A DNA stretch of 64,000 bases from Brevibacillus_F sp035644815 (GTDB lineage: Bacteria; Bacillota; Bacilli; Brevibacillales; Brevibacillaceae), in the NCBI GenBank assembly GCA_035644815.1, contig DASQNU010000118.1, positions 1-64,000 of the forward strand, written 5' to 3'. Every line of letters starts with the position of its first letter. Position 1 is the first letter of the stretch. The notes under the pieces are model-generated. The model had not been told where the DNA came from. It ran no database searches and worked only from the letters and a program-made list of their open reading frames with translations. This document shows positions 60,298-64,000 of the stretch, one piece after another. A program made the position numbers and the translations under genes.

Positions 60298-60364
60298 GCC
60301 TATATACCACCTTAGTAAGCGTACCGGTGGATAGGGGTAGTGGCTGTTTAGGGAGGGTTTGGCG

Positions 60365-63300
60365 ATGGATAGAAGCGCGGAACAGAAACAGCGCTTTACG
60401 ATATTGTGTTCGCAGCTGGATTTGCCGCAGGAATGGCATTCCAGCTATTTTCAAGATGGGGAAATTGAAAAGCTGGAAGTGTACAAGCAGACAAAGGAAT
60501 GGGTGTTCCATTTTGCGCTGGCGCAGTTGCTGCCTGCTTCCGTATATCAGGGATTTGTTGGCAAACTAAAGCAAACCTATGCGCATTTGGCGCAAATCGA
60601 TGTTCGGATGCGGTATCGGCAAAAGACAGCTTTGGAGTATGGAGTAGAAGAATATTGGGATCTAGTATTGAAAACGCTGGAACCCAAAATCAACTCATTA
60701 GCGGCTACGATTCGTACGGCCCGCAAGCAGATCGTCGGAGATGAAATTAAGATTCATGTACCGACTGAAATGACTGTAGAAATGGCAAAGCGCAAGAAAG
60801 TGGACGCTGAGTTATCCGAAACATTCTATCAGTTCACACAGCTGCGTCCGCGTTTTCAGTTTTTTGCAGAGGAAAGCGACGAAGCCTATCAAGCATTCGT
60901 TGAGCAGCGTCAAGAAGAAGAACGTGCCTTGATTGAAGTGGTAATGACGGCACAATCTGAAAAAGAGAGCAAAGATGCATCCGCCGCTCAAGCTATTACA
61001 ACATTGGTGATTGGCTATGACATTAAGGAAGATCCAGTTCCCATCAAGGAGATTCAGGAGGAAGAACGGCGCATTACGATTCATGGCACCGTATTTAACG
61101 CGGAGCTTCGCGAGTTGAAAAGCGGCCGACATCTGTTAACGTTCAACCTGACAGACTACACAGACTCGTTGACGATTAAAGTGTTCTCCCGTGATAAAGA
61201 AGACGTCAAAATGCTCGAAGCGATCAAAGACGGTATGTGGCTCAAAGTACGAGGCAGTGTCCAGCACGACACATTTATGCGTGAGCTTGTGATGAACGCA
61301 AATGATATCAATCAGATTGAGCAGCGCGGTCGCAAGGACTATGCGGAGGAAAAACGTGTAGAGCTTCACTGTCATACGCCGATGAGTGCGCTGGATGGAG
61401 TAGCTTCGATCAAATCGGTCTTTACAACTGCAGCCAAATGGGGCCATAAAGCAGTTGCAGTAACGGATCACGGAGTTGTGCAGGCATTCCCGGAGGCGTA
61501 CAGCACCGCGAAAAAGAACGGGATTAAATGCATTCTTGGGTTGGAAGCGTACGTCGTAGAAGATGGGGTTAACATCGTCTATAATCTGAACGCAGATGGC
61601 AGCAATCATTTTGATATCGATGAAAATACACCTTATGTGGTATTCGACGTGGAAACAACCGGGTTAAATGCCGCGGAAAACACCATTATTGAGATTGCCG
61701 CTGTAAAAATGAAAGGGTCCGAAATCATCGACAAGTGGACGGAGCTGATTGATCCGGGGCATCCGATTGGAGCGAAAACAACCGAGATTACCGGTATCAC
61801 CACTGAAATGGTTGCTGGCAAGCCGACCATTGACGTAGTATTGCCCCAATTTAAGGAATTTGCTGGCGATGCCATTCTCGTAGCCCATAATGCGGAGTTT
61901 GACCAAGGATTTATTAATGCTTGCGCGTTACGAATCGGGATGGAGACCTGGAAAAATCCATTTTTAGATACGTTGCCCTTAGCACGGATGCTTTATCCGG
62001 GGATGCGCAACTATCGGTTGGGGACGATTGCGAAAAAATTGAATGTCGAATTGATTAACGCCCACCGTGCGCTCGATGATACGGTCGCTCTTGCCCAGGT
62101 GTTCCAGCACATGTTAAAAGAAGTGCGCGAAAAAGAAATTGGCAGTCTTGCTGCTTTGAATGAGGCGAGCAATGCCCAAGCAGATTACAAAAGCTCGAGA
62201 CCGTTCCATGCAACCATATTGGTGAAGGACAAGACGGGCTTGAAAAATTTGTACAAGCTTGTGAGCCGTTCCCATACCGAGACTTTCTATCGTTGGCCAC
62301 GGATCATGCGCAGCCAGTTGTCCAAGCATCGGGAAGGTTTGTTGATAGGGACGGCATGCAAGGAAGGGGAAGTTTTCCAGTCAATCCTGCGTGGAAAAAC
62401 CAAAGAAGAGATCAAGCAGGTTGCTAGTTTCTATGACTATATCGAGCTGCAGCCCCCGGCTCATTATTCGCCGCTATTGCGCGATGAAAGCATTGCGTCT
62501 CTGGATGTGATTCACGGGTATCATAAAATGCTCGTCGAGATCGGGAAAGAATTGAATATACCGGTAGCCGCTACCGGAGACGTGCACTTCCTGAATCCAC
62601 AGGATGCTATTTTCCGCGATGTGTTTTTACTTTCGCAGGGGGATCAGAATGCCGGCAATCAGCCGCCACTCTATCTGATGACCACGGATGAAATGCTAGA
62701 GGCGTTCTCTTTCCTTGGCGAGGATCTGGCGAAAGAGGTTGTAGTGACAGCAACCAATACGATCGCTGATATGATCGAGGATGTCAGTCCGATTCCAGAT
62801 AAGCTGTACACCCCGATCATTGAAGGGGCGGATGACGAGCTGCGCAACATGTGCTACGAAAAGGCACGTCGATTGTACGGGGATCCGTTGCCAGAGATCG
62901 TGGAAAAGCGTCTTGAAAAAGAATTAACCAGTATTATTACGCATGGTTTCGGCGTGATTTATTTGATTTCCCAACGCCTCGTAACCAAATCACTGATGGA
63001 TGGCTATCTCGTTGGATCTCGGGGTTCAGTAGGTTCATCCTTTGTCGCGACGATGTCCGACATTACCGAGGTTAACCCGCTGCCGCCGCATTATTTGTGT
63101 CCGGGCTGTCAGCACAGCGAATTCATTATGGATGGTTCAATTGGTTCCGGATTTGACCTGCCTGATAAGGATTGTCCGCAATGCGGCACGAAATACAACA
63201 AAGACGGACAAGATATTCCGTTCGAGACGTTCCTTGGCTTTAAGGGGGATAAGGTTCCCGATATCGATTTGAACTTCTCGGGTGATTATCAACCGAGGGC

Positions 63301-64000
63301 ACATAAATATACCCAGGAATTATTCGGAGAGGATTATGTGTACCGTGCGGGAACAATCGGTACCGTTGCCGAAAAAACAGCGTATGGCTACGTCCGCAAA
63401 TATGCCGATGAACGCGGGATGACCCTCCGTGGTGCAGAAATCGCCCGGATGGTAAACGGCTGTACCGGTGTCAAGCGGACGACAGGCCAGCACCCGGGCG
63501 GCATTATCGTTGTGCCGGATTATATGGAAATTGAAGACTTTTGTCCGATTCAATTTCCTGCGGACGATAACGGTTCAGAATGGCGTACGACCCATTTTGA
63601 TTTCCATTCCATTCATGATAACTTGCTGAAACTCGATATTCTCGGACACGACGATCCGACCGTCATCCGGATGCTGCAGGATTTGACGGGACTCGATCCG
63701 AAAACGATACCGCTCGGGGAGCCAAAAACAATGTCCATTTTCAGTACGACTGAGGCTCTAGGCGTAACGCCTGAACAGATTCGCACGAATATGGGGACGC
63801 TCGGGATTCCGGAGTTCGGTACGAAATTTGTACGCCAAATGCTTGAAGATACCAAGCCGACTACCTTTGCCGAGCTTGTGCAGATCTCGGGATTGTCCCA
63901 CGGGACAGACGTATGGCTCAACAATGCACAGGACCTGATTCGCAATGGTACTTGCGTGCTCTCAGAGGTTATCGGTTGCCGGGATGACATCATGGTCTAT
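60365..64000 (+). CDS. polC: DNA polymerase III alpha subunit, PolC type (partial)
   Basis: The frame is open from ATG 60365 (GGGAGGG upstream) to the window end, 1212 residues of about 1430-1450 in usual PolC. Domains seen: N-terminal region (1-225), OB fold (about 235-325), PHP domain (HCHTPMSALDG near residue 335), inserted DEDDh exonuclease (FDVETTGL near 424, and HRALDDTVAL later), zinc finger with CPGC and CPQC around residues 911-940, and the palm with PDIDLNFSGD near 965. PolC is the replicative polymerase of low-GC Gram-positives and lies after proS in Bacillus as well. The C-terminus is outside the window. Confidence 0.98.
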   Translation, partial: MDRSAEQKQRFTILCSQLDLPQEWHSSYFQDGEIEKLEVYKQTKEWVFHFALAQLLPASVYQGFVGKLKQTYAHLAQIDVRMRYRQKTALEYGVEEYWDLVLKTLEPKINSLAATIRTARKQIVGDEIKIHVPTEMTVEMAKRKKVDAELSETFYQFTQLRPRFQFFAEESDEAYQAFVEQRQEEERALIEVVMTAQSEKESKDASAAQAITTLVIGYDIKEDPVPIKEIQEEERRITIHGTVFNAELRELKSGRHLLTFNLTDYTDSLTIKVFSRDKEDVKMLEAIKDGMWLKVRGSVQHDTFMRELVMNANDINQIEQRGRKDYAEEKRVELHCHTPMSALDGVASIKSVFTTAAKWGHKAVAVTDHGVVQAFPEAYSTAKKNGIKCILGLEAYVVEDGVNIVYNLNADGSNHFDIDENTPYVVFDVETTGLNAAENTIIEIAAVKMKGSEIIDKWTELIDPGHPIGAKTTEITGITTEMVAGKPTIDVVLPQFKEFAGDAILVAHNAEFDQGFINACALRIGMETWKNPFLDTLPLARMLYPGMRNYRLGTIAKKLNVELINAHRALDDTVALAQVFQHMLKEVREKEIGSLAALNEASNAQADYKSSRPFHATILVKDKTGLKNLYKLVSRSHTETFYRWPRIMRSQLSKHREGLLIGTACKEGEVFQSILRGKTKEEIKQVASFYDYIELQPPAHYSPLLRDESIASLDVIHGYHKMLVEIGKELNIPVAATGDVHFLNPQDAIFRDVFLLSQGDQNAGNQPPLYLMTTDEMLEAFSFLGEDLAKEVVVTATNTIADMIEDVSPIPDKLYTPIIEGADDELRNMCYEKARRLYGDPLPEIVEKRLEKELTSIITHGFGVIYLISQRLVTKSLMDGYLVGSRGSVGSSFVATMSDITEVNPLPPHYLCPGCQHSEFIMDGSIGSGFDLPDKDCPQCGTKYNKDGQDIPFETFLGFKGDKVPDIDLNFSGDYQPRAHKYTQELFGEDYVYRAGTIGTVAEKTAYGYVRKYADERGMTLRGAEIARMVNGCTGVKRTTGQHPGGIIVVPDYMEIEDFCPIQFPADDNGSEWRTTHFDFHSIHDNLLKLDILGHDDPTVIRMLQDLTGLDPKTIPLGEPKTMSIFSTTEALGVTPEQIRTNMGTLGIPEFGTKFVRQMLEDTKPTTFAELVQISGLSHGTDVWLNNAQDLIRNGTCVLSEVIGCRDDIMVY

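Noticed and set aside
60225..60744. Two plus-strand frames (114 and 81 codons) at the start of polC
   Set aside because: They are out of frame with polC, cross the proS terminator, and lack ribosome sites; polC itself is unambiguous.
1..64000. CRISPR arrays, insertion sequences, prophage genes, tRNA or rRNA genes
   Set aside because: I looked for repeated spacers, transposase motifs, terminal repeats, tRNA-like cloverleafs and rRNA stretches and saw none. The xerC gene is the housekeeping recombinase, not a phage integrase.

Overview
The window looks like a chromosomal segment of a mesophilic, motile, endospore-forming Bacillota, most likely Brevibacillus or a close Paenibacillales relative. 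Reasons: a Gram-positive PolC-type polymerase, a GerA-type spore germinant receptor operon, CodY, FliY and CheC/CheD chemotaxis proteins, and a gene order (sucCD-dprA-topA-trmFO-xerC-hslVU-codY-fla/che-rpsB-tsf-pyrH-frr-uppS-cdsA-dxr-rseP-proS-polC) that matches the Bacillus subtilis core with local differences (ispG between rseP and proS, apparently no flgD between fliK and flgE, extra genes around sigD). Genus assignment is inference; no database search was possible. Layout: 1-3.0 kb holds the end of a germinant receptor operon (A subunit truncated by the window edge, B and C complete). 3.0-8.2 kb is a patchwork of short genes on both strands: several peptides below 80 codons, an MmcQ/YjbR protein, a small WYL-like protein, a DUF3846 protein, a YbjQ/SCP2 two-gene operon, an SRPBCC protein and an unrecognised lipoprotein, separated by many intrinsic terminators. 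8.3-10.5 kb is sucCD. 10.6-19.0 kb carries DNA and translation housekeeping genes (dprA, topA, trmFO) and the xerC-hslV-hslU-codY operon. 19.3-49.8 kb is one long flagellar/chemotaxis operon from flgB to sigD and beyond, ending in four less known genes (FapA, a Gln-rich protein, a SwrB-like protein, a short MltG-like protein) before a terminator. 49.85-60.3 kb is rpsB-tsf-pyrH-frr-uppS-cdsA-dxr-rseP-ispG-proS, and polC starts at 60365 and runs off the right edge. How it works together: the fla/che operon builds the basal body (FlgBC, FliEF), C ring (FliG, FliM, FliY), export apparatus (FliHIJ, FliOPQR, FlhAB), hook (FliK, FlgE) and placement GTPases (FlhFG), and also encodes the chemotaxis core (CheA, W, Y, B, C, D) and the late sigma factor SigD. 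Genes are closely packed, many overlapping by 1-14 bases with TTG or GTG starts, which suggests translational coupling. The ribosomal/isoprenoid block couples translation factors to UMP kinase and undecaprenyl, phospholipid and MEP isoprenoid synthesis. Nothing in the window is clearly a new defence or biosynthetic system. The best leads are regulatory RNA structures (rpsB and tsf leaders, uppS hairpin), palindromes sitting on promoters (xerC, ybjQ-like, mmcQ-like), a possible small membrane peptide with a set of related hairpins near 3.3-3.8 kb, the apparent loss of flgD, and the accessory flagellar genes flanking sigD.
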